From: Leptodactylus fallax | Taxonomy: Eukaryota > Chordata > Amphibia > Anura > Leptodactylidae | DNA: 64,000 bases | Assembly: GCA_947044405.1 (NCBI GenBank) | Contig: CAMRHE010000354.1 | Span: 1,364,001 to 1,428,000, forward strand | Direction of reading: 5' to 3' | In this document: positions 21,314 to 31,282 of the stretch, in pieces | How the letters are laid out: each line of letters starts with the position of its first letter | Numbering within the stretch: position 1 is the stretch's first letter | Notes under the pieces: generated by a model | The model's database searches: none | Told to the model about the DNA's origin: nothing | What the model saw: only the letters and a program-made list of their open reading frames with translations | Position numbers and translations under genes: made by a program

Positions 21314-23262
21314 TTTGATTTATTCTGGTTTTAAGGTAGGTTTTCATGTTCCTGAATTTGATGGTGTTGGTTATACATGGGTACCGAACTTAAAATCAAT
21401 TTCTTTGCACGAAGAAATTGTCAGGGTTAAATTAGTCAAAGAGTTAATCAGTGGTAGAATTGCAGGTCCTTTTGATTCCCCCCCCCCCTTTAAAAATTTT
21501 AGGTTATCCCCTTTGGGCATTGTTCCAAAAAAGGATCCAGGTGAGTTCAGACTCATTCACCACCAGTCTTATCCGCATAGTGAGTCTCTGAATGACATGG
21601 TGAGTGAGTCTGAAGCAGCTATAAAAAAAGCTTTGTTCGATCAGGCACTTTCTTTGTTGCGTGCTTGTGGACAGGGTGCACTATTAGCAAAAGCTGATAT
21701 TAAGTCAGCTTTCAGGTTATTGCCAGTAGACCCAAAGGGCTTTAATTCACTAGGTTTTCAGTTCAATGACCAATATTATTTTGATAAATGCCTCCCCATG
21801 GGCTTTTCTATGTTCTGCAAGTACTTTGAGGCATTTTCTACCTTTCTGCAATGGGTCATTGAATTTGAGATACCTGTAGGAAAAATTCTCCACTATTTAG
21901 ACGACTTTCTGTTTATTAGTAGTTCTGATTCTAACAGTTGTACAGTAATACCTCGTACACTCGCGTTTCCGAATTTGCGAATTCACAGATTCGCGATATT
22001 TTTTTGGCAACTAACATATATAGATTTTGCTCTTTTTTTTTCAGATCTGTGAAATTTAATTAAAAAAAACACCTTCGCTATTGGGTAGTAGCGTCCTGTT
22101 CGTTACGTACCCGGTAATTAGTTTCATTTTACTGTGAGTGTATAAGAAAAATGAATGAATGTATTAATATACAGTACTGTACAGTATACTTTAGTATACT
22201 TTAGTATACTGTACAGTACTGTAGGGTAAAGTTTATTGATATTTAGGGGTTAAACATTAGAAACCGGCATTGTAAGCGCTTCTAAGCGCTTGTACCAAAC
22301 ATTCGCGATTCCTCGCGATCCGCGACCTGCTCTGTCACCTAACCTCGCGAATGTACGAGGTATTACTGTAGTTTGTTGTTAAATAAGTTCTTTGAAATAT
22401 GTGATTTATTTGGTATTCCCGTTGCGCAAGAAAAAACTTTATCCGTGTTGTGTTATAGAGTTTTTAGGTATAGTAATTGATTCTGAACGTATGGAATTCA
22501 GATTGTCAAAAGAAAAAAATTGAAAAAATAAAATGCCAGTTAATCACGATGTTATCCAAATCTAAAACCACTTTGAAAGAAATGCAATCCCTACTGGGCA
22601 TGCTTAATTTTGCATGTCGAATTATCCCTATGGGAAGAGTTTTTTCAAAGCGGCTTTATTTTGCTACAAGGGGCTTGAAATCCCCTAGGGCGCATATTAG
22701 GCTTACAAAAAGTTTAAAAGAAGATTTATTCATATGGTTGGAATTTTTAACCAAGTTCAATGGTTGTAACTGTTGGCAGCAGGAGTTTATTGATTCACAT
22801 GCATTAAATTTATTCACGGATGCTGCCGGAAGTGTAGGCTACGGTGCATATTTCAACGGAAGTTGGTCGGCAGAGCAATGGCCACACACTTGGATTGATA
22901 ATGGAGTGGTAAAAAATATAGTGTTGTTAGAACTTTTTCCTGTTCTAGTCGCTATGGTAATTTGGGGTTCACAATTTGCTGGTAAAAGAATCATACTACA
23001 CACCGACAATAAGGGTGTCGTTTTTGCCATCAATACTTTGTCTTCCAAATCCGATACTGTTGTGCAATTATTAAGACACTTAGTGCTCTATTGCATGAAT
23101 GCTAACATATGGTTAATAGCTAGGTATGTGGAAGGTAACAGCAACGTTATAGCGGATTCATTATCTCGATTTCAGTGGGAGCGTTTTTGGGATCTGGTTC
23201 CAGGAGCGGATTTGGAAGGAATCCCTTGTCCACAACATTTATGGGACATAATTTGGATTTAA
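21096..23262 (+). pseudogene. Ngaro reverse transcriptase / RNase H, broken
   Basis: The RT part reads to about 21942 with the motifs ADIKSAFRLLPVDP, FDKCLPMGFSMFCKYFE and the active site HYLDDFLFI. A pogo-like MITE (21943-22368) then interrupts it. After the MITE the frame resumes (GIPVAQEKTLS, EFLGIVIDSERMEF), hits a TGA near 22526 and continues in another frame from 22477. The RNase H part has LFTDAAGSVGYGAY, ILHTDNKGVVFAINT and GNSNVIADSLSRF, keeping the expected Asp residues. It would copy the element's RNA. The insertion, the stop and the frame change make it non-functional. Confidence 0.9.
21943..22368. mobile_element. pogo/Tigger-like MITE
   Basis: Terminal inverted repeats CAGTAATACCTCGTACACTC and (inverse) CAGTAATACCTCGTACATTC are flanked by TA on both sides. 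It is 426 bp long with no coding capacity. The interior has tandem tatactttag and cgctt words. It splits the RT gene right after the active-site motif, so it is the youngest layer of the nest. Confidence 0.9.
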
Positions 23263-23273
23263 TTGCTCGCAAT

Positions 23274-24146
23274 ATTAAATGTTCTGTTGCTCCTTGAACA
23301 TGGGCCGATTATTCGGCCGCATGGATGAGCTGGTTAAAATTTTGTAATAATTTAGATGTTGATTACTTGATGATTGATTTGTCATTGATTTTGTTATTCT
23401 TGTGTGATTTAATGAACAGGAATCTGGCCTTTTCATCCAAACACAAGATATTGGCTGGGATCTCTTTCTTTTTAAGGTTAAGTGGAGCTAAATCGCTATA
23501 CAGTTTTTATATAGTTAAACAAGTTCTAAAAGGTTATAGGAAGTCTCATCAAATTCAGGATACAAGAATGCCAGTGTCAGCAGAGTTGTTGTTTAAATTA
23601 TGGTTAGTTTTAGAGCGTATTTGTGTAGATAGTTATGAGTTAGTGTTATTTAGAGTATCGTTTGTTTTAGCCTTTTTTAGTGCGTTGCGTATTAGCGAGT
23701 TAGTTTCAAAAAATAAACATTGTTCTTCTGGTTTAGATATTAAGGATGTTATGTTGTTTGATGGTTTTGTAGTTATACGGTTAAGAAAGTCTAAGACAGA
23801 TCAGGATGGCAAAGGTTGCTTTATACACTTGTATGCTTTAGCAAACAGTGAGATTTGCCCAGTGATGAATGTTAACCTTTTCCTATCCAAGAGACCTTCG
23901 GTGGATGGCCCATTCTTATTACATGCCAACGGTGTCCCGCTTTCTTTATTCTAGTTCAATGCTGTTCTACATAAATGTTTATGTTTTTTACACTTAGAGA
24001 ACTATAAAATTTTGGCCCACTCTTTTAGGATTGGAGCTGCTACTGAAGCTGCGAGATTGGGCCTGGACGAGGCTATAATCGAACGTGTGGGCAGATGGGA
24101 ATCCAATAGGTTTAAGTTATATGTTAGACCTAATCTAGTTTTATAG
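23274..24146 (+). pseudogene. Ngaro tyrosine recombinase, two stops
   Basis: The frame carries the tyrosine-recombinase signature residues: Arg in FFSALRISELVS, His-x-x-Arg in ILAHSFRIGAATEAA, and the nucleophile Tyr in GRWESNRFKLYVRP. An in-frame TGA lies near 23295, before the longest frame (23325), and a TAG lies at 23952 between the two catalytic halves. Family role: insertion of the circular DNA copy into the genome instead of a DDE integrase. This copy could not make the full enzyme. Confidence 0.9.
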
Positions 24147-24149
24147 TTT

Positions 24150-24845
24150 ATGTTTGTTTATATTTGTTTCTGTTTTTCCTTAGGTAAACACATAGTGGTT
24201 TGGATTCTAGGCCATTCTTTTATATTTTGGGGAAGAAAAAGGGCTCAGAAGAGATCATACTCTGAGAATTTATCGTTGGACACTAAAGATGTTAATTTAT
24301 TTTGGTTTGGTTTCAGGGGTCTGCAGTGGAAAGGTCTTGTTCCCGAAATCCACAAGTTAATGATGAAATGGCCTAGTCCTAATTTTTTAGTTTTTCATGT
24401 AGGAGGGAACGATTTAGGAAGAGTCAAAACTCTAGATTTAATTGGGCAGATGCGCAGGGATCTTGCCCTAATCAAATGCATTTTCCCAGATACAGTTTTG
24501 ATTTTTTCTGAAATGGTTCCCCGTCTCCTTTGGTCTAATAAAAGATTCCTGTTTATGGAAAAAATCAGAAAGAGAGTCAATCGATCAATCAGTAAGTATA
24601 TGTTTTGTTTGGGAGGTTTGAGTTACAGGCACATTGACCTAGAAGGTTTTGTGCCTGGTCTGTACAGATCAGATAGTGTCTATCTGTCTGACATTGGAGT
24701 GGATATATTTAACTTGGGATTGCAAAATGCCATTGAAAAAGGTCTGCGATGCTTTGGGGGGGGCCCATGTCCTGCTCAGACATGGCTTGTGGGGAATTTT
24801 AGTCTCCCAGCTAATGCTGGGAGGACTTGTTTCATGGACTTTTAG
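24150..24845 (+). CDS. Ngaro SGNH-hydrolase-like ORF
   Basis: The 231-codon frame follows the recombinase directly. It shows a block-I-like WILGHSFIFWG, a block-III-like HVGGNDLGR and a C-terminal DSVYLSDIGVDIFN. In the last of these the usual catalytic D-x-x-H has Y in place of H. Some vertebrate Ngaro elements are known to carry such SGNH/GDSL esterase-like domains of unknown use. The Ser of GHS and the Asn of GGND are present, but the missing His suggests weak or lost activity in this copy. It ends inside terminal repeat B1. Confidence 0.7.
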   Translation: MFVYICFCFSLGKHIVVWILGHSFIFWGRKRAQKRSYSENLSLDTKDVNLFWFGFRGLQWKGLVPEIHKLMMKWPSPNFLVFHVGGNDLGRVKTLDLIGQMRRDLALIKCIFPDTVLIFSEMVPRLLWSNKRFLFMEKIRKRVNRSISKYMFCLGGLSYRHIDLEGFVPGLYRSDSVYLSDIGVDIFNLGLQNAIEKGLRCFGGGPCPAQTWLVGNFSLPANAGRTCFMDF

Positions 24846-25083
24846 TTATTGGTTCACATTATTTATTTATTATTATATTGATTATCATTATTATTATAAT
24901 TTATTTATTTATTGATTATTTATAATTATTTATATATTTGGGTAACCCCATAATAAACGCATCGCGGCCTATTAAGCCAAAAAATTTAAAGTGTCTGTCT
25001 ATTATTTATTTATCTATTTATTTATTTATTTATAAGTTAGGATATATTAGTTAATAGGAGCATATTGGGGCGTGTATCACCAT
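24792..25083 (+). repeat. Ngaro terminal repeat B1
   Basis: It matches B2 (25550-25841) from ggggaattttagt through aggacttgtttcatgga and 'taataaacgcatcgcggcct' to cgtgtatcaccat. It is directly followed by A2, giving the B1-A2 junction used in Ngaro replication. The interior has a degenerate ttatttatt microsatellite that differs in length between copies. Confidence 0.9.
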
Positions 25084-25494
25084 GAATGAACCCTCAGGAG
25101 TTTTACGGATGGGGGCCCATGGGGATACCGTACCAGCTCCAGATATCTGTTTATTTATCAATTTAATTGGTATTTTCTCTCAGAATAAATGGTTTTATGT
25201 GGTTTTACTTACCTCATTTTCTCTAGTTGATCGAAGGTCAATCTCAGGTCAGCTGTGGTGGTCACGAGCAGGTTCTAGGTTTTTCCATTATTCTGCCCAG
25301 CAGCAGCTTCTGTCAGCTGATTGGTCAGCTGAGCGTGGTGGCGGGAAATTTGACAAGAGTTTAATCTGCCCAGCAGCAACCCTGAACAGCTGATTGGACA
25401 GCTGTGCCGGACGGCGGGAAAATCAGCATTTAAAAAGAGAGGCGTTACCAGCTGAGGTGTCGGTCCCGCCGTGGTCAACATATGGAGCAGCTCC
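25084..25494 (+). repeat. Ngaro terminal repeat A2
   Basis: This is the second copy of A1. It starts gaatgaaccctcaggag, adjoining B1, and ends atggagcagctcc. A 55-bp non-repeated spacer with ataaagtttattg separates it from B2. Confidence 0.9.
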
Positions 25495-25549
25495 CACCCC
25501 CCTCCCTTGTTTTGAAAATAAAGTTTATTGTCGCAGTGCTTTATTAGCA

Positions 25550-25841
25550 GGGAATTTTAGTTATCCAGCTAAGGCTGGGAGGACTTGTTTCATGGACTTT
25601 TAGTTATTGGTTCACATTATTTATTGATTATTATATTGATTATCATTATTATTATAATTTATTTATTGATTGATTATTTATAATTATTTATATATTTGGG
25701 TAACCCCATAATAAACGCATCGCGGCCTATTAAGCCAAAAAAGTTAAAGTGTCTGTCTATTATTTATTTATTTATCTATTTATTTATTTATAAGTTAGGA
25801 TATATTAGTTAATAGGAGCATATTGGGGCGTGTATCACCAT
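25550..25841 (+). repeat. Ngaro terminal repeat B2
   Basis: This is the second copy of B1, ending cgtgtatcaccat where the Tc1 transposase sequence resumes (tcatatggtcag). It defines the right limit of the retroelement. Confidence 0.9.
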
Positions 25842-26232
25842 TTCATATGGTCAGATGAAACCAAAGTAGAACTGTTTGGTAGAAACACAACTCGTCGTGT
25901 TTGGAGGAGAGTGAATGCTGAGTTGTATCCAAAGAACACCATACCTACTGTGAAGCATGGGGGGGGGGGGCAACATCATGCTTTGGGGCTGTTTCTCTGC
26001 AAAGGGACCAGGACGACTGATCCGTGTACATGAAAGAATGAATGGGGCCATGTATCGTGAGATTTGGAGTGCAAACCTCCTTCCATCAGCAAGGGCATTG
26101 AAGATGAAATGTGGCTGGGTCTTTCAGCATGACAATGATCCCAAGCACATCACCAGGGCAACGAAGGAGCGGCTTCGTAAGAAGCATTTCAAGTTCCTGG
26201 AGTGGCCTAGCCAGTCTCCAGTATTGAGATGA
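25842..26232 (+). pseudogene. Tc1 transposase, C-terminal part, decayed
   Basis: This continues the gene interrupted at 19295. It holds the first catalytic Asp in WSDETKVELFG and, after a run of 12 G (25959-25970) that shifts the frame, [12 protein letters not shown] and the second Asp in FQHDNDPKH. The frame stops just after EWPSQSP, so the third catalytic position and the rest of the domain are deleted. The copy was dead independently of the retroelement insertion. Confidence 0.9.
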
Positions 26233-26443
26233 ACTTTTGTTATTGACCAAATACTTATTTTCCACCATAATTTGCAAATAAATTCTTTAAAAATCAGACA
26301 ATGTGATTTTCTATATATGTTTTCTCATTTTGTCTCTCATAGTTGAGGTCTGCCTATGATGACAATTACAGGCCGGCCTCATCTTTATAAGTGGGAGAAC
26401 TTGCACAATTGGTGGCTGACTAAATACTTTTTTTTCCCCACTG

Positions 26444-27238
26444 TATATATGGGGGGAATTTTGTATATTATAGTTCCTCCTATAAAACTATTATTTATAA
26501 GGGGGCTATTATAATGGGAAGATTGTTATATGTAAGGGGGTTATTATTAGAGATGACACATTATATATAAGAGGGCTATTATAAGGGGGGGACTGTTATA
26601 GCAGAGGAACTATTATATGTAAGGAGGCTATTATAGGAGAGAAACTAGAATATATAAGGTGGATTGTTATAAGGGGGAGACTGTTATATATAAGGGGGCT
26701 ATTATGTATAAGGCAGGTAACTATTATATATATTATATATAAGGGGAGCTGTTATAAGGGGGGGAACATATAAGGCGGGCTATTATTTATAAGGGAAGAA
26801 CTATTTATAATAGGCCTATAATAAGGGGGGACATTATATATATAGATGCGGCTATTACAATGTGGTCGCTTTTATTTATAAAAGTGCGATTATTTATAAG
26901 GTGAACTATTATTTATGAGAGGGCTATTATTAATAAGGGGGACTATTTATAAGGGAACAGCATTATTTATGAGGGCTATTACTGATATGGGGGAACTATT
27001 ACTGATATGGGGCACTATTTATAAGCAGAGACTATTTATAAGGAAGCGCTATAATAACTGATGAGGGGGTGCAAAACTCTATTAGGCGGTACAAAGGAGG
27101 TTATTTGAATTGTGTGTGGGCATAAGGAGGGGGTGGTTGTTACTGTTTTAGCGGCAGAAAGGGGGCGTTATTAAAGGGGCTACCACTGGAAATATGATGG
27201 CGTTGTTGGTATATCAGCTTTTAATTTTGCCCAGGGTC
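26444..27238. repeat. Degenerate 'ctattataaggggg' array
   Basis: This is the right half of the outer element's body: irregular tandem units of about 30 bp built on 'ttatatataagggggctatt'. The left half (18290-18480) is shorter. No coding potential was found. Confidence 0.7.
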
Positions 27239-27262
27239 ACAGTTTGTCTAAAACCGGCCCTG

Positions 27263-28500
27263 GTTCCTGGTATACTATTCAGGCTCTGTATGGTCAGGAG
27301 GGTGGTATCAGGCAGGAGCAAATAAGGGGTGTGATTGTGAACTCTGATACTGTCCGCATCTGATTGGAGCTCTGAATCACAACCCCTTACCTACTCCTGC
27401 CTAACACCGCCCACCTGACAGTACAGAGCCTAACTAGCACATCAGGCACCAAAACTAACAGTATTGATTGCTCGGGAATGGTGGGGACTAGAGAAAAAAT
27501 TCCATCTGTGCTGGAATCAGTGGAGCAGAGGCTATTGACAACAGAACTGGAGGTGGTGAAACGTCCTCTTTAAGTGTAATTTTACGACAGGACCCACCAT
27601 GCAAAATCAGTTGCAGAAATCTTTCAGCTGGGAGGTTTGGGCAGAATCTACCCAAAGATCAGACAGCTAGTGGAAAAAGAAGACCCTGCCTCTCAATGAT
27701 ATGGATGGGAGGGGAAAATTCTGATGTGTAAACTTAGCCAAAAAGGTATGTAAGATTTCCTTAAAGCAACATGACAGCCGTTTATATGTATCGCAGTTCA
27801 CTGATCTACTATATCCCTCCAACAAATTGTCCTTATGAAATATATGGGCAGCTATAGTCCTTCTATCCGCACATAAATAATGAATCCATATGCTAAGTGT
27901 AAATAGTGCTCTCATATTGTAAACCTTCATAATACCAAAATAATAACTCATGATATACTTACATGCATTCTGACTACATATATGGATGTGTGTTTTGTAC
28001 ATGCAGGCTGGACAGGAGCAGCATAAGGCTATTACTGTCTGTATTGTTACATAAGACTGGAGCCAGGACCACTGGGCGGCAGCATTACTATGCACTATCA
28101 GGCCAGTCAGTCAGCTAGTTGCGGTCCTTGAGATTTCTAGTCCTGGTGGCCAGTAGTAGACAGCAGTCACAAGCTACCCGGCTTAGCGCCACAGCCTAGG
28201 TTTAAAGGTCCCACCAAACCCATATCTCATGCAAACATTTGTCGATGCTTTCCACAAAATCTCAGCTTTTAGCGTTCAAGAATAATTTTCCAGATAAGCG
28301 AGTTTGGTGCAGGAATGTGGCTCCCAGGTCTGGACTTGGTACTTGTGATCTACAGATCCATAACTGGATAGGAATTGGATAAAATGCAGTGACTCCTCGT
28401 GTTGGAATGTCCTCTCTGGCCAGGAGCCACCATTTCTCTTTCCCTTCCTCGGGGATGTGAGAACCATGCAAAAAGAACTGAGGCACAGAAAATACAGAAC
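27263..28500. other. Intergenic, dispersed repeats
   Basis: A copy of the ~140-bp dispersed repeat lies at 27440-27575. The open frames here (for example 27667-28095, minus) have no recognisable domain. No gene is seen. Confidence 0.45.
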
Positions 28501-28519
28501 AACAAAAATGTCCCAAAGT

Positions 28520-28775
28520 TTACAACATTATATGGATATTATATTATATGTATATTATATTATGTGTATATTATATGTATATTACATTATATGTATATTA
28601 TATTATGTGTATTTCATATTATATGTATATTATATTATGTGTATATTATATTATATGTATATTATATTATATTATATGTATATTACATTATATGTATATT
28701 ATATTATGAGTATATTATATTATATGTATATTATATTATGTGTATATTATATTATGTTTATATTATATTATTGAG
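28520..28775. repeat. AT-rich microsatellite
   Basis: Irregular tandem tatattatattatgtg and tatattatatgta units occupy about 250 bp. Overlapping Tyr/Ile-rich frames through it are artefacts. Confidence 0.9.
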
Positions 28776-28779
28776 TTAA

Positions 28780-29044
28780 AGCATCATTTTTGGATACAGA
28801 TCTGGTGAATTTTTCTTTAATGGCGGAATACATAAAAAAAGCTGTTCCTTTATATTAATACAATGCAGATCTTTATCGTATGGGTACTTATGAGTGTAGG
28901 GATACCTAATATATACATGTTGTTATAGCTTTTTTTTTGCTTATATTAAGTACATTTTTGTATATTTTATTTTTTCATCTTGCAACATCATTTTTTTTAA
29001 CTTTCATTCTATTTCATTTTTATAGTATTGGAAAAATTTTACTT
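28780..29044. other. Low-complexity stretch, no gene seen
   Basis: This is AT-rich sequence with poly-T tracts. A 'agggatacctaatatatac' word relates it to the dispersed ~1-kb repeat. Confidence 0.4.
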
Positions 29045-29410
29045 TCAAAGAGAGTCGGTCATCAGAGTCCACCTTATCAGCCCAGCCCTGTAGATAGATA
29101 GGTTAGGGTCACCTGAATCAAACAGTATTTTCCCCTTGTGACTGGGTGCCTGTGTTGCCCAGATATCACAGGTTTTGTCAATATGCAAATGAGCTATTTG
29201 GAGCAATGAGGGCGTGGCCACTTACCTCTTTGGAGCAATGACCCCGCCCTTGTTGCTCTAAAGAGCTCAAATGCATAGTGACAAAAATGGCGTTATGTCA
29301 ACAACAGAGACACCGATTCACAAGGGGAAAACACTATTTGATTCAGGTGACCCTAACCTATCTATCTGTGAGGCTGAGTTGACATGCTAGGCTCTGTTGA
29401 CTCCCTTTAA
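29045..29410. mobile_element. Fold-back MITE with ~95-bp arms
   Basis: Left (29045-29140) and right (29316-29410) arms are inverted copies sharing tagataggttagggtcacc, tgaatcaaa and ttttccccttgtg. Total length is about 366 bp with no coding. The interior contains ggagcaatgagggcgtgg and related ggagcaatgaccccgcc. Confidence 0.8.
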
Positions 29411-30249
29411 AAGTGTTCCTCTTGACAGGTATGTATGACCACTAGGTCCCTCACTAGCACTATTTAACAGCATATGTGGGAACTACATCCCACTGAAAAC
29501 ATATATGTACATCATTTTGCGAGAAGGGGTTAAATTTGGCTGGGAATAGTCTGTTAGGTCTCTATAGGGCATCAACGCAAAGAAAACATTGGTAAGACAG
29601 TAAAAATGTGTAGGTGAGATCATAAGGCTTAAACATAAATGTTAAGAATAACAAATCCTGCAAAGAATTGAGAAAATATTTCAGTAACGTGAATTCTTCT
29701 TCCCAATGTACTGTACCTGTCTGCGATGTCTTGTTGGAACCTCCTTCAGCTTATCTTCATTTTAAGACTTGTCCATTGACGTATGTGATATTTTCTCAAC
29801 TTAAAGAGTCTCAGTTTTGTTCCCATAAATAAATAGTAAAGGGGCGATAAGAAGAAACATTGGAATATTTGTAATGACAGAAAAATGCCTCTTTCTCCAC
29901 TTATCAGACCCCTTCTCCTCCCCCACTGCCTCCCACATAGATCACTCCCTGCTAAAATTAGTATAGAGGAGGCAGAAATGAAGATGAATTGTCAGCTCAC
30001 TGAGAGATCAGGTTACAGCTACTGCCCATAGAAGTCTATAGAGAGGAGAGAGGGAAGAGGAAGAGACAAACAAAGATGATGCTGCTCCACCTAGTAGGTT
30101 TTCTTTTACCCCAGTGGTGGATGCACCATAAGCTATACTGCTCATCACTATAGTATAAAGTCCTTCATGCTGCTGCTGCTACTTCTGAGTGTATGTAGGG
30201 GAGAATATATGGGGAAGCAGGATTGCCTCTTCTTGCCTCTTCTTTTTCT
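29411..30249. other. Intergenic, no gene seen
   Basis: This stretch contains another copy of the gaggcagaaatgaagat repeat (29967-30090), also seen near 8035. No exon or RNA gene is supported. Confidence 0.4.
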
Positions 30250-30583
30250 TAGGCCGGGGCCCCACATGGCGTAAATGCAGCGGCTTGGCTTTGGCAGAAA
30301 CGCTGCAGAAAAAAACACAGTGTTTTAGAGTTCCTGCAAAGTGGAATCTAGCGAATCCCATCCACACATTGCAGAAAAATATGCACAGCGGACATGCTGC
30401 GATTTCCAAAACCACTGCTGAAACACGGGCGATTTCCCTATAGGTATAATGGAAGCAGAAAGTTCGCAGAGGAAACCTCTGTGGACTTTCTGTGAGAAGC
30501 GCTACGGGATAAACCACGTTGGCAATGCATCACGGTTTTTCCTGCAGCACTTTTGTGCTGCGGCCAACTACGTGAGGCCTTAG
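30250..30583. mobile_element. Small inverted-repeat MITE
   Basis: The ends aggccggggccccacatggc and (inverse) taaggcctcacgtagttggc are imperfect inverted repeats of a type that recurs in part at 8620-8700. The interior is rich in cgctgcag / ctgcgg words. It is non-coding. Confidence 0.5.
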
Positions 30584-31282
30584 CCTTAAAAAGTTTTCCC
30601 TCTCTATTATCGAATTTTAATCTAGGTGACACAGTTTTGTGTTGTCGGGGATCGTGCTAGGACCTGTGACGTGGGTGTGGTAGTCTTCTTTATTTTTTAT
30701 TTATTTATTTTTTTACACATTGTGCCCCCCATATGGTCATAATAGACCCTTGGGAGGTTTTTTTTTAACATTACTTTTTATTTTTGCTGATGTTACCCTG
30801 TAAATGGGACTGATACATTAGCCCTCATTACAGTAGGAATACAGCCCCCTTGCACTTACTGCTAACCTGGTTGCAGTTTTTGTTATCCTCTCCCTTCTGG
30901 TCCTCACCTGTGTCATGTGACCAGCAATTAAAGTGTTAGACATAAATAGAAACTGACTTTGCACATGCTACACAGAATTGCCAATGTCTGAAAACAGTTT
31001 CAGGCCATGCCCCCTATTTACCTACTACACCCCAGGTTTACAGGTAACACCCCTCATTTACAGAATGTGCAACGCACTACGCGCACCACTGCAAAATTAA
31101 CTCCACCCATTTCTACGTTGACTCCGCCCATCCCCATCCATTTCTCTTTGTGCCCCCACACAGTATAATGATCCTACAGTCACCCTAACATTATATATAC
31201 CCCCACATTATAATGTTCCCCTGCAACTGCCCCTATAGTATAAAGTCCCTCTCTTGGTGCCCCAGTTTAATGTCCTCCTCTA
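30584..31282. other. Intergenic, no gene seen
   Basis: This holds low-complexity T tracts and, at 31140-31270, a short run of cagtataatg minisatellite-like units. The same units resume at 32840-32900 on the other side of the Tc1 insertion, which shows that the Tc1 element landed in this repeat. Confidence 0.45.

Larger units (their letters stand above)
19296..25841 (+). mobile_element. Ngaro-like tyrosine-recombinase retrotransposon
   Basis: The element has split direct repeats in the order A1 (19296-19709), coding region, B1 (24792-25083), A2 (25084-25494), B2 (25550-25841). This is the known end structure of Ngaro elements. Coding content in order is gag-like protein, reverse transcriptase/RNase H, tyrosine recombinase and an SGNH-hydrolase-like protein. 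There is no integrase or aspartic protease. Insertion into the Tc1 gene leaves no clear target duplication, as expected for recombinase-mediated integration. Stops, frameshifts and a MITE insertion show the copy is dead. Confidence 0.92.
18489..26443 (+). mobile_element. Tc1-like element, split by a retrotransposon
   Basis: The ends CAGTGGGGAAAAAAGTATTT and its inverse at 26443 are flanked by TA on both sides. The repeats extend inward through agtcagccaccaattg, gtgcaagttctcccact and gagagacaaaatgag, so they run over about 200 bp. A transposase gene lies between them in two pieces, separated by the Ngaro-like insertion at 19296-25841. Confidence 0.92.
17939..27262. mobile_element. Outer hAT-like element (contains nested insertions)
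   Basis: The left end CAGGGCCGGCATTAGA and the right end (reverse complement CAGGGCCGGTTTTAGA) are inverted repeats. They are followed by shared gcaaactgg / acaaactgtg and the gcccaggg word. The flanking octamers gtgcctgt and gttcctgg match at 6 of 8 positions, as for an 8-bp target duplication. Without the Tc1 insertion the element is about 1.4 kb. Its body is mostly an array of 'ctattataaggggg' units on both sides of the Tc1 insertion. No transposase is present. Confidence 0.65.

Noticed and set aside
28399..28779. Tyr/Ile-rich reading frames
   Set aside because: They read through an AT-rich microsatellite.
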